The notes: generated from the sequence alone by a model not told the origin. A stretch of 64,000 nucleotides of DNA from Lachnoanaerobaculum sanguinis (GCF_033242365.1 NZ_BTHK01000013.1:23557-87556); one strand, 5' to 3'. Numbered from the stretch's first letter, positions 7,218-17,800 are shown. Program-made: numbers and translations.

Positions 7218-8132
7218 TTACTTTACTAATTGATACTTTGACAAGTCAGGATCCGTGGTGTCAAATTCTTTTTTATATTCACCATCTGAATCCACCCAAT
7301 AATACATATTTTTATCCTTGCTCTTAATGTATGAGTTTCTCGCCATAAGGCCTGACTCCTGTAAATAGTAACTCTTGCCGTTAAGGTCCACCCATTGACC
7401 ACTCAACATAGCTCCGTCTATATTGAGATAGTACCAATCTCGTCCTTGTTTGAACCACCCGACTATCGTGTAGCCTTTCATATCAAATACATACCAGCGA
7501 CCATTTATCAGCGACCAACGGCCTGCAATATAACTGTTCGGACTATCTGCATACCACCATTGTCCATTATGATTTTTATTCCATCCAAGCTTAAATGCAG
7601 GCTTTTTTTGTGTCTCAGCACTTGCCTTTACTCCATTTTCAAGTGCAATGGCAGTATGGTGGAATTCATACAACAGTACGTCTCCTCTTCGTAAATACTC
7701 ATCGGTAATAAGATACTTAGGTGCTTCAAGCAATTCAAACTCACCTGTCTTTAACAATGCAGCAGCTTCATTTCCTGTGTATATACTTCCGGACAACTTC
7801 ACGCCTGCCACATTCACACAAACCGCCACCAGAGCCGAACAATCAGTTTCACAAGGTCTATTTACTGCTTTTATATCCCAGCCATTTGCTTTACAAAGAT
7901 CATATAAAGTGGTTCGCTCATACTGATCATATCCAATATTTTCGTTTCTGCACGCATCCTCCATTGCTGCCGCTATCCTTCCTGCGATTGCAGAATTTTT
8001 TGGTCTGAGAACTTTATTCCACGGGCGATTATACCACTCTCTAATCGCCACTTCCTTTTTGTCCTGATCTCCTGCCATGCCTCCACTATACTTTCCACGC
8101 TCATCACGGCTTGCTTGTCCAATTTTAATCAT
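7218..8132 (-). CDS. Endolysin: cysteine amidohydrolase with choline-binding repeats
   Basis: 304 aa. Residues 1-~165 form a papain-like (NlpC/P60- or CHAP-like) peptidoglycan hydrolase. The likely nucleophile is Cys98 in CETDCSALVAV and the likely histidine is His158 or 159 in YEFHHTAIAL. The start MIKIGQASRDERGKYSGG is typical of clostridial phage lysins. Residues ~183-300 hold choline-binding (CW) repeats of the form GWFKQGRDWYYLNIDGAMLSGQW. The same repeat type occurs in three host surface proteins in this window, so phage and host probably bind the same choline-bearing wall polymer. It lies directly upstream of the holin. Confidence 0.92.
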   Translation of the reverse strand: MIKIGQASRDERGKYSGGMAGDQDKKEVAIREWYNRPWNKVLRPKNSAIAGRIAAAMEDACRNENIGYDQYERTTLYDLCKANGWDIKAVNRPCETDCSALVAVCVNVAGVKLSGSIYTGNEAAALLKTGEFELLEAPKYLITDEYLRRGDVLLYEFHHTAIALENGVKASAETQKKPAFKLGWNKNHNGQWWYADSPNSYIAGRWSLINGRWYVFDMKGYTIVGWFKQGRDWYYLNIDGAMLSGQWVDLNGKSYYLQESGLMARNSYIKSKDKNMYYWVDSDGEYKKEFDTTDPDLSKYQLVK

Positions 8133-8156
8133 GGTTTAATCCTTTCTTAAAATCTA

Positions 8157-8190
8157 AAATAAAGAAGCACCCTGTTGCCAAGGCACTTCT
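8157..8190 (-). terminator. Probable terminator between fibre module and lysis pair
   Basis: AGAAGTGCC and GGTGCTTCT pair over nine positions (with G-U pairs), followed on the minus strand by TTATTTTAG. Endolysin and holin are therefore probably expressed partly by readthrough or from their own promoter. Confidence 0.55.
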
Positions 8191-8198
8191 AATTACTT

Positions 8199-8381
8199 TT
8201 AGTCTGCATTTGAAGGTGTAGCAGGATGCTCCTGAGCGTTCCCTTCAATATCTTCCCATACGCCTAAATCAATAGCGACCTGCTTAACATATAACTTTAA
8301 TCGCTTAGGTACATCTGAATAAGTGCACTTTCCATCCAAAATCAACTGTACATAAAATAATGCTAAATTTTTAAACTTCAT
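8199..8381 (-). CDS. XkdX/CD1375-like small phage protein
   Basis: 60 aa from the ATG at 8381 (MKFKNLALFYVQLILDGKCTYSDVPKRLK). A longer upstream reading is possible, but this start has a purine-rich site. Very short proteins with a 'YxxLIxxGxxxxxxVPxxL' pattern are regularly found between tail-fibre genes and holin in Firmicute phages (XkdX of PBSX, CD1375). Their job is unknown. Confidence 0.7.
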   Translation of the reverse strand: MKFKNLALFYVQLILDGKCTYSDVPKRLKLYVKQVAIDLGVWEDIEGNAQEHPATPSNAD

Positions 8382-8458
8382 ATCTCTTTCTTTCCTTTCT
8401 GAAAAACAAATAATATAACCTAATAATATGTATAGCTTTGTACATAGCCATATCATTG

Positions 8459-8737
8459 TTATTTACCACTCTCTTCATCATCGCCAAATTGAGACGCTAT
8501 CATTTCCATCATTGCCTTCTCAAGCGTAGTTATTCTGCTACTGTTTTTAGCGGTTTCACTGATAGGATTATCTTCAGCAATTATAGAGTGTTCTTTCTTA
8601 CTGACATCTACACTTACTAAAGTTTTCCCACTCTCCACGTCAAACTCAGCTATTTTCATACTCTCAATATCTAACGGAAGCGTAGTTGAGAATACAATTT
8701 CTCCGTTATTTCCATTGTAAAATACCGTATATTTCAT
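8459..8737 (-). CDS. Small phage tail-region protein
   Basis: 92 aa, MKYTVFYNGNNGEIVFSTTLP..., ending in a helical, acidic stretch (ITTLEKAMMEMIASQFGDDEESG). The N-terminal half looks beta-rich and the C-terminal half like a short coiled coil, as in many fibre-associated or XkdW-like proteins. Its position between the fibre gene and the XkdX-like gene supports a role at the fibre or tail tip. No family is certain. Confidence 0.65.
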   Translation of the reverse strand: MKYTVFYNGNNGEIVFSTTLPLDIESMKIAEFDVESGKTLVSVDVSKKEHSIIAEDNPISETAKNSSRITTLEKAMMEMIASQFGDDEESGK

Positions 8738-8747
8738 TTATATCTCC

Positions 8748-9959
8748 TTATGTAGCATAATTTCCAGCCCACTGGTGGCTAAAGCCTTCTGTTATCAGGA
8801 AATTCATTGACAAGTTAAAATTCATTGTACCTCTATATTTTAATCTAAAATCATTGAATCCATTTCCTTGTCGCTCTAGCAGTCCATAGAATATCCCAGC
8901 TCCAATTTTAATTTCGAATGATGCTCCGTTATCAAAAGTTGAAACAGCTATAACACAAGGGCAAGCTCCTCCATTCGAGTTTTTATAATATCCATCAGGT
9001 GCAATTCCCCAAACTATAACTTTCATAAATAGCCCGTTGTATTGTAGAAACTTATTAGGAATATGAATCTCCTTCTCTACAGTATTTACAGTTAAGTTTA
9101 AGTGTGTGTCTGATAGCCATGTAGGACTTATCAAATCAATATAATCCCTTGTTCCTGTTATGCCGTTAATGTTTATATTCTTTACTAAATTCTGAGGATA
9201 AAAATTTGGACTTGCTAGAAAAACATAGCTCGCATCTTGTATAAAGTGTTTATCCGGTATTCTTGTGACAATACCTCTGCCTCTATTTGCACCAGAAGAG
9301 TCATCCCACACAAATCCCTCACCATTTAATGCAGTGATAACACCACCTGTGGTGCAAATCCACCGTGGTATCGATCCTTCAAACTTTATTCCCTGCTGGC
9401 TTGAAGCAGTTTGCCATTGCAACACTGAATCTGGACCAGCTGTACCAAAAGCTTCTGCAGGTATATCTACATGTGGATTATTATCTTCTCTAGCGTAGTA
9501 GGCATTGCCATGGCCTAATATAGCCCAAAACTTTCCTCTCATTGCATCAATTCCCCACCCACTAGAAGCATTAAGGCTATAATCATTTACCTTGGTATCT
9601 ATAATTTTAATATTGCCTTTTACCCCCAGATAAGTAGCAGTTTCAAGCATTTTATCTGCCGCTAATTTAAGTAAACTTTGAAGTTTTTCAAAAGTCACCC
9701 ATACCCAAGGATTTCCGTTGTTTCCATGATAATATCCTTCAGGTACTACTACAGATATTCTTGAATTCACCCAATCAACAACATCAGGCCTCGCAACAAT
9801 ATCACCTGCTCCTCTGTTCGGAATAATCCCTTGGACAATCACATCATCGCTATCTGAAGTGATTGTCCTGTATCCTTGCAAGACCTGTGCCTTAGAGGCT
9901 GTTACATCACTTGATGTTACTCCCCCGGAACCACCTTTCATTAATATTGCTTTTGCCAT
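8748..9959 (-). CDS. Phage tail fibre or receptor-binding protein
   Basis: 403 aa. The N-terminus (MAKAILMKGGSGGVTSSDVTASKAQVLQGYRTITSDSD) matches the anchoring segment seen in many clostridial phage tail proteins, where a V-x-V-x-G-x-I-P-N-R-G motif follows (VIVQGIIPNRG). The rest is aromatic and beta-rich without recognised domains, as expected for a receptor-binding tip. It begins four bases after the preceding fibre gene. Host range is the likely trait it determines. Confidence 0.75.
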   Translation of the reverse strand: MAKAILMKGGSGGVTSSDVTASKAQVLQGYRTITSDSDDVIVQGIIPNRGAGDIVARPDVVDWVNSRISVVVPEGYYHGNNGNPWVWVTFEKLQSLLKLAADKMLETATYLGVKGNIKIIDTKVNDYSLNASSGWGIDAMRGKFWAILGHGNAYYAREDNNPHVDIPAEAFGTAGPDSVLQWQTASSQQGIKFEGSIPRWICTTGGVITALNGEGFVWDDSSGANRGRGIVTRIPDKHFIQDASYVFLASPNFYPQNLVKNININGITGTRDYIDLISPTWLSDTHLNLTVNTVEKEIHIPNKFLQYNGLFMKVIVWGIAPDGYYKNSNGGACPCVIAVSTFDNGASFEIKIGAGIFYGLLERQGNGFNDFRLKYRGTMNFNLSMNFLITEGFSHQWAGNYAT

Positions 9960-9962
9960 GAA

Positions 9963-10871
9963 CTACCTCCCTTTTACTCCAAGCAGCACATCTACTTCAG
10001 GTCTTTTCCTGAAGCAAGAAACTATCATATATCCGTCATAAGTATCTATGCGGTCTATGCAGTCATAGGACTTCCACAGCCTTTTAATGGTATTTGCATC
10101 AGTTGTTCCGTTATTAATCAAGTGACTCACTATCGGAGTGTCGGTTGACTTCATCCCCAGCATTTCAATTCTCAGAGTATATGGTGCTGTTTGTGTGAAT
10201 GCATTTGCTCTCATCCATACTTCTGTAGTCTTACTTAGCATGTTGATCACGAATTTAAGGCCTGCCACTAAAGCACTTAATGCACTCTTGATTGTTCTTT
10301 TTGCACCTATTTCAGTTATGTCTGTAATGGTTGTATTTTCAAGCCACCCATCCGAAAGAACGGCCTCTGCTATTACTCCACTATCTTTGTCTATAAATCC
10401 TTCTATCTGCTGTGTGGTAGCATAGACTCCTTCAGGTACAGTATACGAGAATCGTATTTCGCTTGCTCTTGATACCTTCAGATACATTTCAAGAAGTATT
10501 GATGCAGGTGAACTTGCCTTGCTTGGAATAAAATCTGCATTTATAGCTGTAGCTATCGCAATCAGTTTTTCTGATCCATCAATCTCTGCGTAGACTCCAT
10601 ACTCTGTGATATCATATCCGACTGTAATATCATCATTTGTGATTAAGGTTTGTATTTTTACCGTTGTATCATCAACCAATTTTACATTCTTTATTGGGAA
10701 GCTATTTTTGAAGCTTTTAAGTCCGGTAGCATTATCTAAATTTTCAGTTCCGGTATATGCTCCATTCCCGGCTTTAATGCTTTGAAGTTTTAAGAATTGC
10801 TTACTGGCCAGTGCATTGTTGATTGCACTTATACCTGTGTTGGTGACCACGGTTTTTCTAAAATTTGCCAT
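9963..10871 (-). CDS. Phage tail fibre / collar protein (gpH-like N-terminus)
   Basis: 302 aa. MANFRKTVVTNTGISAINNALASKQFLKLQSIKAGNGAY resembles the DUF3751/gpH-like N-terminus of P2-type tail fibres, which anchors the fibre to the baseplate ('T xx G ... L ... t ig G g'). It follows the gpI-like gene, the P2 order being J-I-H. The C-terminal part is not recognisable. Confidence 0.8.
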   Translation of the reverse strand: MANFRKTVVTNTGISAINNALASKQFLKLQSIKAGNGAYTGTENLDNATGLKSFKNSFPIKNVKLVDDTTVKIQTLITNDDITVGYDITEYGVYAEIDGSEKLIAIATAINADFIPSKASSPASILLEMYLKVSRASEIRFSYTVPEGVYATTQQIEGFIDKDSGVIAEAVLSDGWLENTTITDITEIGAKRTIKSALSALVAGLKFVINMLSKTTEVWMRANAFTQTAPYTLRIEMLGMKSTDTPIVSHLINNGTTDANTIKRLWKSYDCIDRIDTYDGYMIVSCFRKRPEVDVLLGVKGR

Positions 10872-10880
10872 TTATCCTCC

Positions 10881-11432
10881 TTATTTGATTACTGTTTTCG
10901 CAGTTTGTACCATCCCAATACCGACATACAAATCCATATCCAGTTTGCAACTTTGCTCAACACTTATAAGCGAAGAACTCATGTTTTTTATCTTAGATAT
11001 AATTTCTTGAAAATAACTAAGGGATGAATCATTTAATTTTGCTGATGTCAGTATCTTAAAAGTACCTGGAGCGCCACCAAAGTTAAACCACTCAACAACC
11101 TCTCCTTCGCCAAGAACTGTATCAATAAGCTCGTTTACTGCACCTATTGTTCCTGCTTTTTGATGCCATATCAATGAACTTTGAACAAGCTTTCTTTTTG
11201 TCTCAATAGGCAAATCATTTTTATAATACTGAGTTCGGGACTCTAATGCCATCAAATCGAGGAGTTCATCATCCATATGTTCAATATCTGCATACAGCAC
11301 TGTTTGAGCTGATGTAACAATAAGCTTTGCCATTGCTTTTTTATATGCATAGCTTATCGCTGCAATATCAGGATCTGAAGATAGTAGGTATGGCAAGACT
11401 GAAGCAGGCTCTCCATCTTTGTACTTAATCAT
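10881..11432 (-). CDS. Baseplate/tail protein I (P2 gpI-like)
   Basis: 183 aa from the ATG at 11432, which has GGAGG eight bases upstream. It contains the family pattern '...LDLMALESRTQYYKNDLPIETKRKLVQSSLIWHQKAGT...' that marks gpI: a decision region ending with W-x-x-K-G-T, then a partly conserved region beginning 'AVNELI'. GpI joins gpJ at the baseplate edge. It overlaps the end of the J gene by eight bases. Confidence 0.88.
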   Translation of the reverse strand: MIKYKDGEPASVLPYLLSSDPDIAAISYAYKKAMAKLIVTSAQTVLYADIEHMDDELLDLMALESRTQYYKNDLPIETKRKLVQSSLIWHQKAGTIGAVNELIDTVLGEGEVVEWFNFGGAPGTFKILTSAKLNDSSLSYFQEIISKIKNMSSSLISVEQSCKLDMDLYVGIGMVQTAKTVIK

Positions 11433-12582
11433 TTTCAAGTCCTCCATATGTCACCGACTGAGCTTCCAAACTTGCGACAGAATCCTCATCAACAATTGTA
11501 AAAACAGGCGAAGTTATATCTACCCTTTTTGCCCCTGCGTTTAAAATTTTCTGCCTTAAAACATCCGGGTTTATATCTCTACCGATTTCACTTTTCTGCC
11601 AATTTATGTAATCATTTATCGCTGCTACAACATTTAGCTGAATATTTGCCGCTCTGCTTTGATCACTTGAATTTACATAGTAAGTAATATTGATAGAATA
11701 TGTTTTCTTTACAGGTGCAAGAACTTCTATGCTGTCAGTAAGCGGTTTAATACTTGGACTTGATAAGTATTCCTTGAGTCTGGCAATAGACTCGCTTTCA
11801 GGGATAGCTCCATTCTCAAGTAAATATCTCACCCTTACCACTCGTGGACTTGGACTTGTAATCCTTACACTGCTTACACCGGTATAAAATTGCCTTACAA
11901 AGTACTCATATGAATCAGCAGAGCCTGCAGATGAATATGCAGCAGGAGCCATATATATCCTTTGCCTTAGTGACTCATCTGATTCTATATCTGCTCCACC
12001 TTCAGGCTTGGTAATATTTTTTGCCTCATCAATAAAGGCTATAATATCAACTAATGTGTTAAGGTCACCTATATCGTAGTTGTTTGTCATTTGTCCAACG
12101 CTTGTACATGTTGCAGGAATATCTACACTTAGACTTCCTGCAGGTATCTCTGAATATTCATCTGTTGCGAAGTATACATTATCGCCTGCTGTCACTCTTG
12201 TACCCTTAGGTATACCTATAGCAGATGTCCTTTTTGACTTCATAGCAAACCTTATTGTTGTCGTGGATCCTGCTGCAGGCTTTCTATGAATATGTTTTAT
12301 AGCACCCAAATTTTCAAGATACTCACCTCTACTATACTTAAGTAGCCCCATCTTTCCTGCATCATCCATGTACATATATCCTTGGTATATAAAGTAAGCA
12401 CCTGCAAGAAGTATTATCCTGCGCTCATCAGCCTTTCCAAGTACAATATCTTTCCCGGTAAGTTCTTTATATTTTTCTTTGAACCATGAGACCATATCAT
12501 CTGCAAGCTTTTCCATTGTGTAATTTTTTATAAAGGATATTTCAGGATAATCAATTACCCCTTTTAAGCTAGTATTCTCCAT
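11425..12582 (-). CDS. Baseplate protein J (P2/Mu gpJ-like)
   Basis: 385 aa, the usual size for the Baseplate_J family. Recognisable features are GAYFIYQGYMYMDDAGKMGLL, the TTTIRFAMKSKRTSAIGIPKGTRV beta region, the GGADIESDESLRQRI motif and the SPRVVRVRYLLENG segment. It forms wedge units of the baseplate around the tail tube tip. It overlaps the start of gpI and the end of the gp25-like gene, indicating tight translational coupling. Confidence 0.93.
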   Translation of the reverse strand: MENTSLKGVIDYPEISFIKNYTMEKLADDMVSWFKEKYKELTGKDIVLGKADERRIILLAGAYFIYQGYMYMDDAGKMGLLKYSRGEYLENLGAIKHIHRKPAAGSTTTIRFAMKSKRTSAIGIPKGTRVTAGDNVYFATDEYSEIPAGSLSVDIPATCTSVGQMTNNYDIGDLNTLVDIIAFIDEAKNITKPEGGADIESDESLRQRIYMAPAAYSSAGSADSYEYFVRQFYTGVSSVRITSPSPRVVRVRYLLENGAIPESESIARLKEYLSSPSIKPLTDSIEVLAPVKKTYSINITYYVNSSDQSRAANIQLNVVAAINDYINWQKSEIGRDINPDVLRQKILNAGAKRVDITSPVFTIVDEDSVASLEAQSVTYGGLEND

Positions 12583-12883
12583 TCCCTACACCTTTCTCCA
12601 GATATACTTTTATTTTTGTTTTTCCATCTTGGTCATGAAAGAAGTCAACACTACTCACAGATACTCTAGGTTCAAAAGATTCAACTTTTGCAACCATATC
12701 AGTCACTATGTCATTCTCAAGGTCAACGGCAATTTTAGAAACATTATCTATTGAAAGTCCTAAGCCTCTAAGTAAAGGCACAGTACCTTCAGATAGTCTG
12801 AAGATATTATTCAAATTTCTAAGAATATCTTTTATTTCGATGTCCTTTAGTTCATCTAAAAATTCAAATTGAATCTCATTCAT
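12569..12883 (-). CDS. Baseplate wedge protein (gp25 / gpW-like)
   Basis: 104 aa. The length, position directly before gpJ, and the sequence pattern (TVPLLRGLGLS ... ENDIVTDMVAKVESFEPRVSVSSVDF ... KIKVYLEKG) match T4 gp25 / P2 gpW family baseplate proteins: R-G-L-G, then an E-P-R-V region and a final beta strand. It nucleates sheath assembly in related phages. Confidence 0.85.
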   Translation of the reverse strand: MNEIQFEFLDELKDIEIKDILRNLNNIFRLSEGTVPLLRGLGLSIDNVSKIAVDLENDIVTDMVAKVESFEPRVSVSSVDFFHDQDGKTKIKVYLEKGVGNGEY

Positions 12884-12891
12884 CTCATCTC

Positions 12892-13287
12892 CTATCTGTA
12901 CTCAGTCATAGTGACATCAAACTGCGCACTTAACAGTTCACCTTTTTGGAGCACAACTCCAAAGCTTTCAGATACATTTGTAATCATTGCTTTTGAACAG
13001 ATATTTCTTCTTCCAATGACAAGTGGAGCAATAACTCCAGCTGACATATAATTTACCAGCTTTTTTTCAAGCTTTTTCGGAGACATACCTCTTGTGGCTC
13101 TTACCTTTATAGTAAATGTAATTGACTGTAGATTATTTCCGAGTAGCTCAACTAAAGGTTTACCGCCTATTACCTGATGCAGTGTAGTTCTAATTCCAAA
13201 ATCTCTTTTAAATCCATTGAATGTAAGGATTCTTTTATCACTTGTTTCAAATTTAAGATAAGGACCCCAGTTTCCAATCTTTGCCAT
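12892..13287 (-). CDS. Tail protein (P2 gpU-like)
   Basis: 131 aa, MAKIGNWGPYLKFETSDKRILTFNGFKRDFG. The opening (IGxWGPxLxFExSxxxxxTFxxFxR) is that of the GpU tail family in contractile-tail phages. It lies between gpD/gpV-like proteins and the baseplate genes. Its role is in tail completion or the tail tip. Confidence 0.8.
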   Translation of the reverse strand: MAKIGNWGPYLKFETSDKRILTFNGFKRDFGIRTTLHQVIGGKPLVELLGNNLQSITFTIKVRATRGMSPKKLEKKLVNYMSAGVIAPLVIGRRNICSKAMITNVSESFGVVLQKGELLSAQFDVTMTEYR

Positions 13288-13295
13288 TTATCCTC

Positions 13296-13595
13296 CTACT
13301 TAGCAATGATTTCTGCTAAAGTTATGCTTCCTGTTGAGTCGGTAAAACTTATAGCACCATCGTTTACATTGATTGTTGCAGTTGGATCATCACCTGCATA
13401 AAATTTCCCAAGAACTACTGCCATGGAATTGTCATTGCTCATGTGGGCAACCACTACAGCATCATCCTTTTCGAATGTCTGTTTTATCCCTGCAAAAGCC
13501 AATACCGGAAGCTCTGTGGTTGTTTTTCCTGTGTCAGGATAGGTTACAGATACTCCACCGGTTCCAATACTGCTTACAAATCCTATTCTTATCAT
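13296..13595 (-). CDS. Short baseplate assembly protein (gpV-like OB fold)
   Basis: 99 aa. MIRIGFVSSIGTGGVSVTYPDTGKTTTELPVL ... FEKDDAVVVAHMSNDNSMAVVLGKFYAGDDP shows the beta-barrel pattern of the N-terminal OB domain of gpV-type tail spikes, but it lacks the long C-terminal needle helix. It is therefore a hub component or a minimal spike. Its neighbours, gpD-like and gpU-like, support that. Confidence 0.75.
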   Translation of the reverse strand: MIRIGFVSSIGTGGVSVTYPDTGKTTTELPVLAFAGIKQTFEKDDAVVVAHMSNDNSMAVVLGKFYAGDDPTATINVNDGAISFTDSTGSITLAEIIAK

Positions 13596-13603
13596 AGATC
13601 CTC

Positions 13604-14638
13604 CTATAACCTTGTAAATATTCTGTAGGCACTGACTTTCATTTTATGCCCGGAACCTCCTGAAAGGTCATGACTTACTTTTGTCACATAGTATTTACCA
13701 TCAATGCGCCCCATTCCTTTAATCTCTATATTGCATGAAGCAACTATGTTTGCATTGCCCAAGGCTGTGAACTCCAATGTCACTGCCTTTTCGTTTTCAG
13801 CATTTACTTTTGCCTTTGCAGTTCTCTCAGCTTCTTCCTTGCTATCGGCTTTTTCATTCAGAACAAGGATTCTTGGTTCTTCGCCCACAGTAACAGATAT
13901 TATCTTTGTTTTTTCTTTTTTGTTCTTAGCCTTTTTATCGACCTGAGTGTATGATATTTTTGCACCGGTATATGTGCCGATTAATGTTGAATTCCAACTC
14001 CAGTCCTCAAAGTCTGTCTCTGAAAATGTAGCCGTTATCCCTCTTGCCTCATACATACTCTTATCAAAAATAACAAGTCCCTTTTTATATATCTTAATAA
14101 ATAGACCTTGATCACTGCATAGCTTTGCTATAAATTCACTATCAGATTGTTCTTCCTGATCTACTTTCTCAATTATCGGTTCACCTGCCCAGAAGTAAAG
14201 ATTCTCCATTCCATACTTGCTTTTTATCTCTTCAGCAATCTGTTTAACAGTTACCTTTTCCCAAGTCTTACTAACCTTTCCAGTTTGGAATCCCAGTCCT
14301 GCAGGCAACGATACTCCTTTTATGCTACATTTATGTCCACTGCTTCCACCTGAATATGTAATATCATCTATTGTAAAGTTTCCGCAATGATACAATTGAT
14401 AGATACTGTTATTTGTCATGTTATGAAAGAATATTGTCACATCCAAATCATGTTCTTTTTCCGGGACAAAGCCTTTTCCCAATGCCCACTCCATATTTCT
14501 ATCACTAAGATTTATAGTTATTTCATCAGCATTGCCAGAGTCATTATCTGTATAAGATAATGACTCACAACGACTTGAAAGACCAACTTCAACTCCATCA
14601 TATAATATCTGATATGTTACCCTCCTAGCCTTTTGCAT
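13604..14638 (-). CDS. Tail hub protein D (late control D family)
   Basis: 344 aa, the usual length for P2 gpD-like hub proteins. It contains the family pattern QILYDGVEVG ... LSYTDNDSGNADEITINLSDRN, a central SDSEFIAKLCSDQGLFIKIYK motif, and C-terminal beta domains. It forms the hub joining tube and baseplate. It overlaps the tail protein X gene by 14 bases and lies next to the gpV-like gene. Confidence 0.9.
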   Translation of the reverse strand: MQKARRVTYQILYDGVEVGLSSRCESLSYTDNDSGNADEITINLSDRNMEWALGKGFVPEKEHDLDVTIFFHNMTNNSIYQLYHCGNFTIDDITYSGGSSGHKCSIKGVSLPAGLGFQTGKVSKTWEKVTVKQIAEEIKSKYGMENLYFWAGEPIIEKVDQEEQSDSEFIAKLCSDQGLFIKIYKKGLVIFDKSMYEARGITATFSETDFEDWSWNSTLIGTYTGAKISYTQVDKKAKNKKEKTKIISVTVGEEPRILVLNEKADSKEEAERTAKAKVNAENEKAVTLEFTALGNANIVASCNIEIKGMGRIDGKYYVTKVSHDLSGGSGHKMKVSAYRIFTRL

Positions 14639-14855
14639 TTAGCATTGCCCTCCATGCTGGATAATCACTTGGGACAGTTTCACTTATTGCAAACTCTTTA
14701 TCGGGGACAATGAGTTCCACTCCTGCAGGAAATACGAAGTAATCAAGTTTATCTCTATTTAAATCCATAATCTTATCACACATATATTCATTCCCATACA
14801 GTTCATAGGCGATCTGGTCCCAAGTCTGACCTTGTATTGTGACGTACCTCCTCAT
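14625..14855 (-). CDS. Tail protein X (LysM-like, P2 gpX)
   Basis: 76 aa: RRYVTIQGQTWDQIAYELYGNEYMCDKIMDLNRDKLDYFVFPAGVELIVP. This is the LysM-like gpX fold with its T-W-D-x-I-A motif, here binding within the baseplate hub, not peptidoglycan. It sits between the tape measure and gpD genes, the canonical order. Confidence 0.92.
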   Translation of the reverse strand: MRRYVTIQGQTWDQIAYELYGNEYMCDKIMDLNRDKLDYFVFPAGVELIVPDKEFAISETVPSDYPAWRAMLNAKG

Positions 14856-14864
14856 TTCAACCTC

Positions 14865-17800
14865 CTAGAACCTTGTTCTTCCCTTATCCTTCATCCACTG
14901 TCTCATGAGCTTGTCAAATTTATCCTGCGACATCTCCTCGGCTTGAATAATATCCTCTTTTGATACCGAACCCTCGAATTTGTACACCGGTGCGTAATTT
15001 ATTGACACCGCTCCACCATCTCCACTCGCTCCTGCTACTGCATATCCGGAGGCAGCTATTCTATCACTAAGAGTTGACAGAGGAACTCTGCTCGCCCCCA
15101 TCTGGGAATCCTCAATGCGTTCTGCGAGAAGTTTTACAGATGCACCTATTGCACTGTCGATAAATCCTCCCATTTTGTTCCACAGATCTGATAATGGAAG
15201 AATTGCTTCGGCCCCCGCTTCACCGCCAACCATAGCATTATTCCCATTTATTCCAAACATTGTAGGACTGGTCATTATTCCACCATCTTTGTACCACTCA
15301 ACCCCCATTGTTGGAACTTTTGGAGGCATAAGACTAAAGTCTCCCTTGATAGAGAAGTGTGGCATCTTAAGTTTAGGGAGCTCCCATTTAAAGTTGAAGA
15401 ATCCTTTTATCGCATTTACAGCACCTGATACAATGCTTTTTGCCGCCTCCAACTTTTCGCTAAATGCATTTTTTATTCCATCAAGGATTCCAACAACAGT
15501 ACTCTTTGCTCCCTCTAAGTGAGTAGTGAAAAAGTTTTTTATTTCAGACAACTTGCCATTTGTGGCTACATTTACTGCACTGAGAGCTCCAATCACAACC
15601 CCCTTTATTGCATTAAGAGGTGCAAGTGCAAGTGAGCTCAACGCTCCAAAGGCTCCTGAAAAGATACTCTTCAGTCCTTCAAGAGCCTGTGACCAGTTCC
15701 CGGTAAATACTCCTTGTACGAAATCTATGACACCCTGAAAGACCTGCTTAACCCCACCGATAACTCCATCTATTGTCGCTTTCCATCCATTAAAAACTCC
15801 TTCAATGAATGCAAAGGCGACTGGGAATTTATTCTTAAATCCTTCTATAGCATTTCCGATAGATTCCTTGATTGCATTAAACTTCTCTCCAAGCCATGCT
15901 CCGAGTTGCCCTGCTTTTTCTTTCACAGTATCCCAGTTCTTCCAGAGTAGAACTCCAATAGCAATTATTGCACCTATTGCCAGAATCACTAAACCTATTG
16001 GACTGGTTAGGAAAGCAAATGCCGCACCAAGAGCCCATGTAACCCCTGCTCCGATTGTTGCCGTAACATTCCACACTGCGTGTGCTGCCGCAAGAGCATA
16101 TGTTTGAACCACGCTTGCCGCCTTAACTATTGCATCCTGAATATACATAGCTTTTATAGCAAGAGTCAGTGCCATATCCTTGGCCTTTGCAATATTTAAT
16201 ATTGTAAGAGCTTTTGCCGCAGAATAAACTCCTGTAACAAACTTATAAAACTTTACCGCTGCTACTGCAGTTCCAATTGCTGTGATTGTAGGAAGGAATC
16301 CATCCCATTGCACGAATGCATCAGCTACATCTGTCACACCTCCGACTACTTTAAGCAGAGCGTCAGTAATGTTAGGAATAGCCGTTTCTGCTATATATGT
16401 TATCGTAGGCTTTGCATTATCAAAAGCTTCAAGAAACTTCCATTTCAAATCACTCAAAAGATCCAGAATAACATCAAATGTATGTTCATTTTCTGCTATT
16501 TTATCCATCACATTACCAATCGCATTTTTCAAAGTTCCTATGAGAAATCCTGCAACTTCTTGCCCTTTACTTATAAAATCCTGTGCAACCTCTATGGTGC
16601 TTTTTACCGACTCAGGCAGTTCAATTCCGAAAGTATCGCTCATCATATTGCTAAATGAATCTATACTTCCCTCCCCACCTGTGAGCGTAACTAAGAAGTC
16701 CATAACGCCTGAGGACATATTTCCAACCCCGGTCATAAAATCATCTATTGGAAGCTTGTTTATCATTCCAACAAAGTTTTCTGTGATTTTAGGAATAGTA
16801 TTGGATAGCCCATCCATTATTTTAATAGCATGTGGTCCAAAAGCCTCGACCATAGAAATTTTAAGATCACTTATTGCACTTCCAAATCTTGCAACTGCAC
16901 CTTTTAATGTGTTAGTAACTCTAGCATCCATCGTATCAAGTGCACCCGAAGAATTATTAAGATTATCTGCCAATGCATCCCATGCCGAAGCCGCACCATC
17001 AGCTCCTTCTTTTACACCATCCAGTAGATATCCGAACTTTGAATAATAGTTTGTTCCTGCGATTGCAGCCATGTAGCTGTTTTTTTCCTCTTCAGTTAAT
17101 CCAGCCATAGCCGTATTTAACTCGATAAGGATTTGACGCATATCTCTCATATTGCCTGCGCTATCATAAACAGCAACGCCAAGGTCATTGAACGCAGCCT
17201 TTGCTGCATCTTTAGTTGAAATACGAACCAACATAGAATTTAAGGCAGTACCTGCCTCTGCACCCTTTACACCGTTGTTCGCCAGTATGCCAAGTGCGGT
17301 TGCCGTCTCCTTAAAATCCATACCTGATGCCCTTGCAGCTCCACCACACCCGATCATCGCATCCATCAAGTCTGCAGATGTAGTATTTGCTTTATTATTT
17401 GTCATAACTACTACATCAAGGTATTCCTGCAGTTCATCTATGCCGACTCCCATTGCACTCATTGAGTCTGTAACCTGATCACTTGTAGTTGCCAAGTCTG
17501 CCTGCGTAGCTTCTGCCAGTTTTAGAACAGGCGTGAGTGCTTTCGTACTGGTCTCAACATCCCAGCCTGCAAGTGCCATATAACCAAGTGCATCAGCCGC
17601 CTCAGAGGCGGTGAAGGTGGTAGCTTTTCCTGCTTCTCTTGCAGCTTTTGACAGCTTTTCATATTCACTTTCAGTAGCACCGGCTATACCTGCTGTATTC
17701 GCCATTGACTGTTCAAATTCAGAATATTCACTGACCGCATCTCCGATAAATTGTCCAACCTTTATTGCAGCAAAAGCTCCTGTAATCATAACAGCCGCTT

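Noticed and set aside
16282..17046. A 254-codon plus-strand frame inside the tape measure gene
   Set aside because: Antisense shadow of a well-supported phage gene; hydrophobic, low-complexity product without a start site.
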